Assembly (NCBI GenBank): GCA_030435675.1
Contig: JAUCMV010000059.1
Coordinates: 1 to 11,000, forward strand
Length of the DNA stretch: 11,000 nucleotides
From: Steinernema hermaphroditum
Taxonomy: Eukaryota > Nematoda > Chromadorea > Rhabditida > Steinernematidae
Direction: 5' to 3'
Of the stretch, positions 1 through 9,020 are shown piece after piece. The notes beneath the pieces were generated by a model. It did no database searches, was not told where the DNA came from, and was given only the letters and a program-made list of their open reading frames with translations. The number at the start of each line of letters is the position of its first letter. Positions within the stretch are counted from its first letter, which is position 1. The translations under genes and the position numbers were made by a program.

Positions 1-177
1 TCTGACCCTCCTGCTCCAAAGTACCATAGCATTTTTATGATTGGATCTTGTAGAACTGCACGAGCCTGATCGAACGCGCCTACTCCCGTTGGGATTACTG
101 TGGACTATCTTAGTTTCCTGCAAAACTTTCTTTCAATTCGAGACAGCAGGGCCCTTGCTCATACCAAAAGCTCTGCA
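1..177. repeat. Monomer 1, 177 bp, with a 4-bp CTTT duplication
   Basis: This copy reads ACTTTCTTTCAATT where all other core copies read ACTTTCAATT. The extra four bases repeat the adjacent CTTT, as expected from replication slippage. It carries the GGGATT allele at 91-96 and otherwise matches the core. It begins exactly at the window edge, so the array very likely continues to the left. Confidence 0.92.
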
Positions 178-525
178 TCTGACCCTCCTGCTCCAAAGTA
201 CCATAGCATTTTTATGATTGGATCTTGTAGAACTGCACGAGCCTGATCGAACGCGCCTACTCCCGTTGGGATTTACTGTGGACTATCTTAGTTTCCTGCA
301 AAACTTTCAATTCGAGACAGCAGGGCCCTTGCTCATACCAAAAGCTCTGCATCTGACCCTCCTGCTCCAAAGTACCATAGCATTTTTATGATTGGATCTT
401 GTAGAACTGCACGAGCCTGATCGAACGCGCCTACTCCCGTTGGGATTTACTGTGGACTATCTTAGTTTCCTGCAAAACTTTCAATTCGAGACAGCAGGGC
501 CCTTGCTCATACCAAAAGCTCTGCA
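178..525. repeat. Monomers 2-3, 174 bp each (GGGATTT allele)
   Basis: Both copies carry the longer GGGATTT form at position 91, which adds one base. Otherwise they match the core. This adjacent pair of the rarer 174-bp form recurs at 5549-5896. Confidence 0.92.
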
Positions 526-656
526 TCTGACCCTCCTGCTCCAAAGTACCATAGCATTTTTATGATTGGATCTTGTAGAACTGCACGAGCCTGATCGAAC
601 GCGCCTACTCCCGTTGGGATTACTGTGGACTATCTTAGTTTCCTGCAAAACTTTCA

Positions 657-673
657 ATTCGAGACAGCAGGGC
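657..673 (+). other. CENP-B-box-like 17-mer (representative copy; one per monomer)
   Basis: The stretch reads ATTCGAGACAGCAGGGC. The essential pattern of the mammalian CENP-B box is nTTCGnnnnAnnCGGGn. Here TTCG, the central A and GGG all match in register and only the C before GGG is A, so 8 of 9 key bases agree. The non-essential positions do not match the human consensus well. The same 17-mer sits at monomer positions 132-148 in all core copies (for example 484-500). It is weakened in X copies and in monomers 51 and 52. Binding by any protein is inference. By a rough estimate, a match this good would arise by chance in about 4% of monomers this long. Confidence 0.4.
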
Positions 674-676
674 CCT
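669..676. other. AGGGCCCT palindrome (ApaI site), representative copy
   Basis: This is a perfect 8-bp palindrome at monomer positions 144-151, repeated about every 173 bp through the core and in Y copies. It is absent from copies with the TTGAGGCC or TTTGAAGCC tail (monomers 50, 52, 54, 55 and 57). The GGGCCC tract is also an indel site: it gains CC in monomer 17, G in monomer 30 and TC just after it in monomer 53. Confidence 0.85.
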
Positions 677-2082
677 TGCTCATACCAAAAGCTCTGCATC
701 TGACCCTCCTGCTCCAAAGTACCATAGCATTTTTATGATTGGATCTTGTAGAACTGCACGAGCCTGATCGAACGCGCCTACTCCCGTTGGGATTACTGTG
801 GACTATCTTAGTTTCCTGCAAAACTTTCAATTCGAGACAGCAGGGCCCTTGCTCATACCAAAAGCTCTGCATCTGACCCTCCTGCTCCAAAGTACCATAG
901 CATTTTTATGATTGGATCTTGTAGAACTGCACGAGCCTGATCGAACGCGCCTACTCCCGTTGGATTTACTGTGGACTATCTTAGTTTCCTGCAAAACTTT
1001 CAATTCGAGACAGCAGGGCCCTTGCTCATACCAAAAGCTCTGCATCTGACCCTCCTGCTCCAAAGTACCATAGCATTTTTATGATTGGATCTTGTAGAAC
1101 TGCACGAGCCTGATCGAACGCGCCTACTCCCGTTGGATTTACTGTGGACTATCTTAGTTTCCTGCAAAACTTTCAATTCGAGACAGCAGGGCCCTTGCTC
1201 ATACCAAAAGCTCTGCATCTGACCCTCCTGCTCCAAAGTACCATAGCATTTTTATGATTGGATCTTGTAGAACTGCACGAGCCTGATCGAACGCGCCTAC
1301 TCCCGTTGGGATTACTGTGGACTATCTTAGTTTCCTGCAAAACTTTCAATTCGAGACAGCAGGGCCCTTGCTCATACCAAAAGCTCTGCATCTGACCCTC
1401 CTGCTCCAAAGTACCATAGCATTTTTATGATTGGATCTTGTAGAACTGCACGAGCCTGATCGAACGCGCCTACTCCCGTTGGATTTACTGTGGACTATCT
1501 TAGTTTCCTGCAAAACTTTCAATTCGAGACAGCAGGGCCCTTGCTCATACCAAAAGCTCTGCATCTGACCCTCCTGCTCCAAAGTACCATAGCATTTTTA
1601 TGATTGGATCTTGTAGAACTGCACGAGCCTGATCGAACGCGCCTACTCCCGTTGGGATTACTGTGGACTATCTTAGTTTCCTGCAAAACTTTCAATTCGA
1701 GACAGCAGGGCCCTTGCTCATACCAAAAGCTCTGCATCTGACCCTCCTGCTCCAAAGTACCATAGCATTTTTATGATTGGATCTTGTAGAACTGCACGAG
1801 CCTGATCGAACGCGCCTACTCCCGTTGGGATTACTGTGGACTATCTTAGTTTCCTGCAAAACTTTCAATTCGAGACAGCAGGGCCCTTGCTCATACCAAA
1901 AGCTCTGCATCTGACCCTCCTGCTCCAAAGTACCATAGCATTTTTATGATTGGATCTTGTAGAACTGCACGAGCCTGATCGAACGCGCCTACTCCCGTTG
2001 GATTTACTGTGGACTATCTTAGTTTCCTGCAAAACTTTCAATTCGAGACAGCAGGGCCCTTGCTCATACCAAAAGCTCTGCA

Positions 2083-2256
2083 TCTGACCCTCCTGCTCCA
2101 AAGTACCATAGCATTTTTATGATTGGGTTCTTGTAGAACTGCACGAGCCTGATCGAACGCGCCTACTCCCGTTGGGATTACTGTGGACTATCTTAGTTTC
2201 CTGCAAAACTTTCAATTCGAGACAGCAGGGCCCTTGCTCATACCAAAAGCTCTGCA
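2083..2256. repeat. Monomer 13, 174 bp, GGGTTC variant
   Basis: At 2126 this copy reads GATTGGGTTCTTG where the core has GATTGGATCTTG. That is an A-to-G change plus one extra T, and it removes the first GATC site. The 91-96 site is GGGATT. It is the only copy in the core with a change in this part of the monomer. Confidence 0.9.
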
Positions 2257-2430
2257 TCTGACCCTCCTGCTCCAAAGTACCATAGCATTTTTATGATTGG
2301 ATCTTGTAGAACTGCACGAGCCTGATCGAACGCGCCTACTCCCGTTGGGATTTACTGTGGACTATCTTAGTTTCCTGCAAAACTTTCAATTCGAGACAGC
2401 AGGGCCCTTGCTCATACCAAAAGCTCTGCA
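2257..2430. repeat. Monomer 14, 174 bp (GGGATTT allele)
   Basis: This copy is identical to the core except for the one-base-longer GGGATTT at position 91. Confidence 0.9.
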
Positions 2431-2776
2431 TCTGACCCTCCTGCTCCAAAGTACCATAGCATTTTTATGATTGGATCTTGTAGAACTGCACGAGCCTGAT
2501 CGAACGCGCCTACTCCCGTTGGGATTACTGTGGACTATCTTAGTTTCCTGCAAAACTTTCAATTCGAGACAGCAGGGCCCTTGCTCATACCAAAAGCTCT
2601 GCATCTGACCCTCCTGCTCCAAAGTACCATAGCATTTTTATGATTGGATCTTGTAGAACTGCACGAGCCTGATCGAACGCGCCTACTCCCGTTGGGATTA
2701 CTGTGGACTATCTTAGTTTCCTGCAAAACTTTCAATTCGAGACAGCAGGGCCCTTGCTCATACCAAAAGCTCTGCA
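2431..2776. repeat. Monomers 15-16, 173 bp each (GGGATT allele)
   Basis: Two core copies, starting at 2431 and 2604, both with GGGATT at 91-96 and no other change seen. Confidence 0.92.
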
Positions 2777-2952
2777 TCTGACCCTCCTGCTCCAAAGTAC
2801 CATAGCATTTTTATGATTGGATCTTGTAGAACTGCACGAGCCTGATCGAACGCGCCTACTCCCGTTGGGATTTACTGTGGACTATCTTAGTTTCCTGCAA
2901 AACTTTCAATTCGAGACAGCAGGGCCCCCTTGCTCATACCAAAAGCTCTGCA
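2777..2952. repeat. Monomer 17, 176 bp, CC insertion in the GGGCCC tract
   Basis: This copy carries GGGATTT (one extra base) and reads CAGGGCCCCCTTGC near 2921-2932, two C bases more than the core. The added bases extend the palindrome-flanking C run from three to five. The CENP-B-like stretch upstream of the insertion is intact. Confidence 0.92.
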
Positions 2953-5028
2953 TCTGACCCTCCTGCTCCAAAGTACCATAGCATTTTTATGATTGGATCT
3001 TGTAGAACTGCACGAGCCTGATCGAACGCGCCTACTCCCGTTGGATTTACTGTGGACTATCTTAGTTTCCTGCAAAACTTTCAATTCGAGACAGCAGGGC
3101 CCTTGCTCATACCAAAAGCTCTGCATCTGACCCTCCTGCTCCAAAGTACCATAGCATTTTTATGATTGGATCTTGTAGAACTGCACGAGCCTGATCGAAC
3201 GCGCCTACTCCCGTTGGGATTACTGTGGACTATCTTAGTTTCCTGCAAAACTTTCAATTCGAGACAGCAGGGCCCTTGCTCATACCAAAAGCTCTGCATC
3301 TGACCCTCCTGCTCCAAAGTACCATAGCATTTTTATGATTGGATCTTGTAGAACTGCACGAGCCTGATCGAACGCGCCTACTCCCGTTGGGATTACTGTG
3401 GACTATCTTAGTTTCCTGCAAAACTTTCAATTCGAGACAGCAGGGCCCTTGCTCATACCAAAAGCTCTGCATCTGACCCTCCTGCTCCAAAGTACCATAG
3501 CATTTTTATGATTGGATCTTGTAGAACTGCACGAGCCTGATCGAACGCGCCTACTCCCGTTGGATTTACTGTGGACTATCTTAGTTTCCTGCAAAACTTT
3601 CAATTCGAGACAGCAGGGCCCTTGCTCATACCAAAAGCTCTGCATCTGACCCTCCTGCTCCAAAGTACCATAGCATTTTTATGATTGGATCTTGTAGAAC
3701 TGCACGAGCCTGATCGAACGCGCCTACTCCCGTTGGGATTACTGTGGACTATCTTAGTTTCCTGCAAAACTTTCAATTCGAGACAGCAGGGCCCTTGCTC
3801 ATACCAAAAGCTCTGCATCTGACCCTCCTGCTCCAAAGTACCATAGCATTTTTATGATTGGATCTTGTAGAACTGCACGAGCCTGATCGAACGCGCCTAT
3901 TCCCGTTGGATTTACTGTGGACTATCTTAGTTTCCTGCAAAACTTTCAATTCGAGACAGCAGGGCCCTTGCTCATACCAAAAGCTCTGCATCTGACCCTC
4001 CTGCTCCAAAGTACCATAGCATTTTTATGATTGGATCTTGTAGAACTGCACGAGCCTGATCGAACGCGCCTACTCCCGTTGGATTTACTGTGGACTATCT
4101 TAGTTTCCTGCAAAACTTTCAATTCGAGACAGCAGGGCCCTTGCTCATACCAAAAGCTCTGCATCTGACCCTCCTGCTCCAAAGTACCATAGCATTTTTA
4201 TGATTGGATCTTGTAGAACTGCACGAGCCTGATCGAACGCGCCTACTCCCGTTGGATTTACTGTGGACTATCTTAGTTTCCTGCAAAACTTTCAATTCGA
4301 GACAGCAGGGCCCTTGCTCATACCAAAAGCTCTGCATCTGACCCTCCTGCTCCAAAGTACCATAGCATTTTTATGATTGGATCTTGTAGAACTGCACGAG
4401 CCTGATCGAACGCGCCTATTCCCGTTGGATTTACTGTGGACTATCTTAGTTTCCTGCAAAACTTTCAATTCGAGACAGCAGGGCCCTTGCTCATACCAAA
4501 AGCTCTGCATCTGACCCTCCTGCTCCAAAGTACCATAGCATTTTTATGATTGGATCTTGTAGAACTGCACGAGCCTGATCGAACGCGCCTACTCCCGTTG
4601 GATTTACTGTGGACTATCTTAGTTTCCTGCAAAACTTTCAATTCGAGACAGCAGGGCCCTTGCTCATACCAAAAGCTCTGCATCTGACCCTCCTGCTCCA
4701 AAGTACCATAGCATTTTTATGATTGGATCTTGTAGAACTGCACGAGCCTGATCGAACGCGCCTACTCCCGTTTGGATTACTGTGGACTATCTTAGTTTCC
4801 TGCAAAACTTTCAATTCGAGACAGCAGGGCCCTTGCTCATACCAAAAGCTCTGCATCTGACCCTCCTGCTCCAAAGTACCATAGCATTTTTATGATTGGA
4901 TCTTGTAGAACTGCACGAGCCTGATCGAACGCGCCTACTCCCGTTGGATTTACTGTGGACTATCTTAGTTTCCTGCAAAACTTTCAATTCGAGACAGCAG
5001 GGCCCTTGCTCATACCAAAAGCTCTGCA
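2953..5028. repeat. Monomers 18-29, twelve exact 173-bp copies
   Basis: The copies start at 2953 and then every 173 bp to 4856. At the 91-96 site, with A for GGGATT, B for GGATTT and D for TGGATT, the order is B A A B A B B B B B D B. The copies starting at 3818 and 4337 also carry T instead of C at position 83 (TATTCCCG). These two marked copies are three units (519 bp) apart, which suggests a local three-monomer duplication. The D allele in the copy at 4683 recurs only in the copy at 7802. Confidence 0.93.
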
Positions 5029-5202
5029 TCTGACCCTCCTGCTCCAAAGTACCATAGCATTTTTATGATTGGATCTTGTAGAACTGCACGAGCCTGATCG
5101 AACGCGCCTACTCCCGTTGGGATTACTGTGGACTATCTTAGTTTCCTGCAAAACTTTCAATTCGAGACAGCAGGGGCCCTTGCTCATACCAAAAGCTCTG
5201 CA
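5029..5202. repeat. Monomer 30, 174 bp, extra G in the GGGCCC tract
   Basis: The tract reads CAGGGGCCCTT at 5170-5180, one G more than the core. The single added base brings this copy to 174 bp, a multiple of 3. As a result a minus-strand frame stays in phase across one more unit and reaches 136 codons. I regard that as an accident of phase, not a gene. The 91-96 site is GGGATT. Confidence 0.9.
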
Positions 5203-5548
5203 TCTGACCCTCCTGCTCCAAAGTACCATAGCATTTTTATGATTGGATCTTGTAGAACTGCACGAGCCTGATCGAACGCGCCTACTCCCGTTGGATTTAC
5301 TGTGGACTATCTTAGTTTCCTGCAAAACTTTCAATTCGAGACAGCAGGGCCCTTGCTCATACCAAAAGCTCTGCATCTGACCCTCCTGCTCCAAAGTACC
5401 ATAGCATTTTTATGATTGGATCTTGTAGAACTGCACGAGCCTGATCGAACGCGCCTACTCCCGTTGGATTTACTGTGGACTATCTTAGTTTCCTGCAAAA
5501 CTTTCAATTCGAGACAGCAGGGCCCTTGCTCATACCAAAAGCTCTGCA
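5203..5548. repeat. Monomers 31-32, 173 bp each (GGATTT allele)
   Basis: Two core copies, starting at 5203 and 5376, both with GGATTT at the variable site and no other change. Confidence 0.92.
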
Positions 5549-5896
5549 TCTGACCCTCCTGCTCCAAAGTACCATAGCATTTTTATGATTGGATCTTGTA
5601 GAACTGCACGAGCCTGATCGAACGCGCCTACTCCCGTTGGGATTTACTGTGGACTATCTTAGTTTCCTGCAAAACTTTCAATTCGAGACAGCAGGGCCCT
5701 TGCTCATACCAAAAGCTCTGCATCTGACCCTCCTGCTCCAAAGTACCATAGCATTTTTATGATTGGATCTTGTAGAACTGCACGAGCCTGATCGAACGCG
5801 CCTACTCCCGTTGGGATTTACTGTGGACTATCTTAGTTTCCTGCAAAACTTTCAATTCGAGACAGCAGGGCCCTTGCTCATACCAAAAGCTCTGCA
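5549..5896. repeat. Monomers 33-34, 174 bp each (GGGATTT allele)
   Basis: A second adjacent pair of the longer GGGATTT form, starting at 5549 and 5723. Otherwise identical to the core. The pair resembles the one at 178-525, but the flanking allele order differs. Confidence 0.92.
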
Positions 5897-6761
5897 TCTG
5901 ACCCTCCTGCTCCAAAGTACCATAGCATTTTTATGATTGGATCTTGTAGAACTGCACGAGCCTGATCGAACGCGCCTACTCCCGTTGGATTTACTGTGGA
6001 CTATCTTAGTTTCCTGCAAAACTTTCAATTCGAGACAGCAGGGCCCTTGCTCATACCAAAAGCTCTGCATCTGACCCTCCTGCTCCAAAGTACCATAGCA
6101 TTTTTATGATTGGATCTTGTAGAACTGCACGAGCCTGATCGAACGCGCCTACTCCCGTTGGGATTACTGTGGACTATCTTAGTTTCCTGCAAAACTTTCA
6201 ATTCGAGACAGCAGGGCCCTTGCTCATACCAAAAGCTCTGCATCTGACCCTCCTGCTCCAAAGTACCATAGCATTTTTATGATTGGATCTTGTAGAACTG
6301 CACGAGCCTGATCGAACGCGCCTACTCCCGTTGGGATTACTGTGGACTATCTTAGTTTCCTGCAAAACTTTCAATTCGAGACAGCAGGGCCCTTGCTCAT
6401 ACCAAAAGCTCTGCATCTGACCCTCCTGCTCCAAAGTACCATAGCATTTTTATGATTGGATCTTGTAGAACTGCACGAGCCTGATCGAACGCGCCTATTC
6501 CCGTTGGGATTACTGTGGACTATCTTAGTTTCCTGCAAAACTTTCAATTCGAGACAGCAGGGCCCTTGCTCATACCAAAAGCTCTGCATCTGACCCTCCT
6601 GCTCCAAAGTACCATAGCATTTTTATGATTGGATCTTGTAGAACTGCACGAGCCTGATCGAACGCGCCTACTCCCGTTGGATTTACTGTGGACTATCTTA
6701 GTTTCCTGCAAAACTTTCAATTCGAGACAGCAGGGCCCTTGCTCATACCAAAAGCTCTGCA
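5897..6761. repeat. Monomers 35-39, five 173-bp copies
   Basis: The copies start at 5897, 6070, 6243, 6416 and 6589, with 91-96 alleles GGATTT, GGGATT, GGGATT, GGGATT and GGATTT. The copy at 6416 also carries T at position 83. It is the only core copy that combines that T with GGGATT; the other two T copies carry GGATTT. Confidence 0.92.
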
Positions 6762-6935
6762 TCTGACCCTCCTGCTCCAAAGTACCATAGCATTTTTATG
6801 ATTGGATCTTGTAGAACTGCACGAGCCTGATCGAACGCGCCTACTCCCGTTGGGATTTACTGTGGACTATCTTAGTTTCCTGCAAAACTTTCAATTCGAG
6901 ACAGCAGGGCCCTTGCTCATACCAAAAGCTCTGCA
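6762..6935. repeat. Monomer 40, 174 bp (GGGATTT allele)
   Basis: Core copy with the longer GGGATTT form and no other change. Confidence 0.9.
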
Positions 6936-7454
6936 TCTGACCCTCCTGCTCCAAAGTACCATAGCATTTTTATGATTGGATCTTGTAGAACTGCACGAGC
7001 CTGATCGAACGCGCCTACTCCCGTTGGGATTACTGTGGACTATCTTAGTTTCCTGCAAAACTTTCAATTCGAGACAGCAGGGCCCTTGCTCATACCAAAA
7101 GCTCTGCATCTGACCCTCCTGCTCCAAAGTACCATAGCATTTTTATGATTGGATCTTGTAGAACTGCACGAGCCTGATCGAACGCGCCTACTCCCGTTGG
7201 ATTTACTGTGGACTATCTTAGTTTCCTGCAAAACTTTCAATTCGAGACAGCAGGGCCCTTGCTCATACCAAAAGCTCTGCATCTGACCCTCCTGCTCCAA
7301 AGTACCATAGCATTTTTATGATTGGATCTTGTAGAACTGCACGAGCCTGATCGAACGCGCCTACTCCCGTTGGGATTACTGTGGACTATCTTAGTTTCCT
7401 GCAAAACTTTCAATTCGAGACAGCAGGGCCCTTGCTCATACCAAAAGCTCTGCA
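6936..7454. repeat. Monomers 41-43, three 173-bp copies
   Basis: The copies start at 6936, 7109 and 7282, with alleles GGGATT, GGATTT and GGGATT. No other variation seen. Confidence 0.92.
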
Positions 7455-7628
7455 TCTGACCCTCCTGCTCCAAAGTACCATAGCATTTTTATGATTGGAT
7501 CTTGTAGAACTGCACGAGCCTGATCGAACGCGCCTACTCCCGTTGGGATTTACTGTGGACTATCTTAGTTTCCTGCAAAACTTTCAATTCGAGACAGCAG
7601 GGCCCTTGCTCATACCAAAAGCTCTGCA
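7455..7628. repeat. Monomer 44, 174 bp (GGGATTT allele)
   Basis: Core copy with the longer GGGATTT form and no other change. Confidence 0.9.
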
Positions 7629-8147
7629 TCTGACCCTCCTGCTCCAAAGTACCATAGCATTTTTATGATTGGATCTTGTAGAACTGCACGAGCCTGATCG
7701 AACGCGCCTACTCCCGTTGGATTTACTGTGGACTATCTTAGTTTCCTGCAAAACTTTCAATTCGAGACAGCAGGGCCCTTGCTCATACCAAAAGCTCTGC
7801 ATCTGACCCTCCTGCTCCAAAGTACCATAGCATTTTTATGATTGGATCTTGTAGAACTGCACGAGCCTGATCGAACGCGCCTACTCCCGTTTGGATTACT
7901 GTGGACTATCTTAGTTTCCTGCAAAACTTTCAATTCGAGACAGCAGGGCCCTTGCTCATACCAAAAGCTCTGCATCTGACCCTCCTGCTCCAAAGTACCA
8001 TAGCATTTTTATGATTGGATCTTGTAGAACTGCACGAGCCTGATCGAACGCGCCTACTCCCGTTGGATTTACTGTGGACTATCTTAGTTTCCTGCAAAAC
8101 TTTCAATTCGAGACAGCAGGGCCCTTGCTCATACCAAAAGCTCTGCA
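7629..8147. repeat. Monomers 45-47, three 173-bp copies
   Basis: The copies start at 7629, 7802 and 7975, with alleles GGATTT, TGGATT and GGATTT. The middle copy is the second of only two with CCCGTTTGGATTACTG. It is flanked by GGATTT copies on both sides, just as the one at 4683 is. Confidence 0.92.
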
Positions 8148-8321
8148 TCTGACCCTCCTGCTCCAAAGTACCATAGCATTTTTATGATTGGATCTTGTAG
8201 AACTGCACGAGCCTGATCGAACGCGCCTACTCCCGTTGGGATTTACTGTGGACTATCTTAGTTTCCTGCAAAACTTTCAATTCGAGACAGCAGGGCCCTT
8301 GCTCATACCAAAAGCTCTGCA
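8148..8321. repeat. Monomer 48, 174 bp, last complete core copy
   Basis: This copy matches the core fully and carries the GGGATTT form. The next copy changes subfamily partway through. Confidence 0.9.
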
Positions 8322-8496
8322 TCTGACCCTCCTGCTCCAAAGTACCATAGCATTTTTATGATTGGATCTTGTAGAACTGCACGAGCCTGATCGAACGCGC
8401 CTACTCCCGTTGGATTTACTGTGGACTATCTTAGTTTCCTGCAAAACTTTCAATTCGAGACAGCAGGGCCCTTTGCTCATACTCAAAGCTTCCGCA
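8322..8496. repeat. Monomer 49, 175 bp, chimaeric junction monomer
   Basis: The first 150 or so bases match the core, including GTAGAAC and the CENP-B-like stretch. From about 8472 the sequence changes: an extra T in CCCTTTGC, ACTCAAAGC for ACCAAAAGC, and TTCCGCATC for CTCTGCATC. The TTCCGC ending is shared with monomer 51 in the divergent block. This copy therefore looks like a recombination joint between the two subfamilies. Confidence 0.9.
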
Positions 8497-8671
8497 TCTG
8501 ACCCTCCTGCTCCAAAGTACCATAGCATTTTTATGATTGAATCTTGTTCTACTGCACGAGCCTGATCAAACGCGCCTATTCCCGTTGGGATTTAATTGTG
8601 GACTATCTTAGTTTCCTGCAAAACTTTCAATTCGAGACAGTTGAGGCCTTGTTCATACCAAAAGCTCTGCA
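8497..8671. repeat. Monomer 50, 175 bp, X subtype
   Basis: This copy has GAATCTTGTTCTAC, CAAAC and TATTCCCG, then GGGATTTAATTG, where the core has GGGATTTACTG (one extra base). Its tail is TTGAGGCCTTGTTCAT. The GGGCCC palindrome is lost and the CENP-B-like stretch falls to 7 of 9 key bases. Confidence 0.9.
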
Positions 8672-8845
8672 TCTGACCCTCCTGCTCCAAAGTACCATAG
8701 CATTTTTATGATTGAATTTCGTTCTACTGCACGAGCCTGATCGAACGCGCCTACTCCCGTTGGAATTACTGTGGACTATCTTAGTTTCCTGCAAAACTTG
8801 CGCTCCGAGACAGCAGGGCCCTTGCTCATACCAAAAGTTTCCGCA
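8672..8845. repeat. Monomer 51, 174 bp, Y subtype
   Basis: It reads GAATTTCGTTCTAC (two further changes beside the subfamily allele), CGAAC, TACT and GGAATT at 91-96. It has CTTGCGCTCCGAG in place of CTTTCAATTCGAG, and ends with GTTTCCGCATC, one base longer than the core. The GGGCCC palindrome is retained. The CENP-B-like stretch has TCCG in place of TTCG and so keeps 7 of 9 key bases. Confidence 0.9.
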
Positions 8846-9020
8846 TCTGACCCTCCTGCTCCAAAGTACCATAGCATTTTTATGATTGAATCTTGTTCTA
8901 CTGCACGAGCCTGATCAAACGCGCCTATTCCCGTTGGATTTACTGTGGACTATCTTAGTTTCCTGCAAAACTTTCCACCTGAGACAGTTTGAAGCCTTGT
9001 TCATACCAAAAAGCTCTTCA
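8846..9020. repeat. Monomer 52, 175 bp, X subtype
   Basis: It has the TTCTAC allele, CAAAC, TATT and GGATTT. Substitutions turn CAATTCGAG into CCACCTGAG, which destroys the TTCG half of the CENP-B-like stretch. The tail is a TTTGAAGCCTTGTTCAT variant with one extra base. There is an extra A in ACCAAAAAGC, and CTCTTCATC replaces CTCTGCATC. Confidence 0.9.

Larger units (their letters stand above)
526..698. repeat. Reference 173-bp monomer of the core (monomer 4)
   Basis: This copy is used as the numbering reference for the whole window. It runs from TCTGACCC to CTCTGCA. It holds ATTTTTATGATTGG at positions 31-44, two GATC sites (44-47 and 69-72), six CpG dinucleotides, four of them within positions 71-88, and the GGGATT allele at 91-96. 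The CENP-B-like stretch lies at 132-148 and the AGGGCCCT palindrome, which contains an ApaI site, at 144-151. No open frame is maintained from copy to copy, because 173 leaves a remainder of 2 when divided by 3. Confidence 0.95.
526..2082. repeat. Monomers 4-12, nine exact 173-bp copies
   Basis: The copies start at 526, 699, 872, 1045, 1218, 1391, 1564, 1737 and 1910. The only differences I see are at the 91-96 site. Writing A for GGGATT and B for GGATTT, their order is A A B B A B A A B. Confidence 0.93.
1..8471. repeat. Homogenised core subarray (monomers 1-48 and most of 49)
   Basis: All copies here carry GGATC at monomer position 43, GTAGAAC at 50, CGAAC at 71 and CAGGGCCC at 143. Differences between copies are confined to the indel site at 91-96 (GGGATT in 18 copies, GGATTT in 20, GGGATTT in 9, TGGATT in 2), a C-to-T change at position 83 in three copies (starting 3818, 4337 and 6416), and single small indels in the copies starting at 1, 2083, 2777 and 5029. 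Such near identity implies recent amplification or strong gene conversion. I found no convincing higher-order repeat here: the order of the indel alleles is irregular. Confidence 0.93.

Noticed and set aside
1..177. Telomeric or rDNA spacer repeat
   Set aside because: There are no short G-rich telomere units and no rRNA gene sequence anywhere in the window.
555..575. Minus-strand CCAAT followed by ATAAAAA, promoter-like
   Set aside because: The two elements are only a few bases apart, not at promoter spacing. CCAAT is lost in the divergent subfamily by the G-to-A change at position 44. AT-rich short matches are expected by chance.
590..612. tRNA-derived repeat (minus strand CGTTCGATCAG resembling a Pol III B box)
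   Set aside because: Only GTTCGA fits the B-box pattern; the leading G and final CC are missing, and no A box lies at a suitable distance. No cloverleaf can be drawn.
481..717. Recurring minus-strand frame of about 78 codons in overlapping copies
   Set aside because: It begins at a TTG rather than an ATG, spans 1.37 monomers and reads the same 60 or so bases in two frames. It recurs only because the DNA repeats. With a 173-bp unit the phase shifts at each copy, and no codon-level conservation separates it from the rest.
4984..5394. 136-codon minus-strand frame
   Set aside because: It is longer only because monomer 30 has one extra G (174 bp, divisible by 3), so the frame stays in phase for one more unit.
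1..8321. Higher-order repeat in the core
   Set aside because: Strings such as BAABA recur (monomers 9-13 and 18-22), but flanking alleles do not follow. With two common alleles such recurrence is expected by chance.
8362..8565. Plus-strand frames of 67-82 codons at 8362-8565, 8886-9089 and 9061-9309
   Set aside because: They are translations of the same repeat on the other strand, opened by indels or by the GTTCTAC allele. They resemble one another only because the monomers do, and none extends past about 1.4 units.
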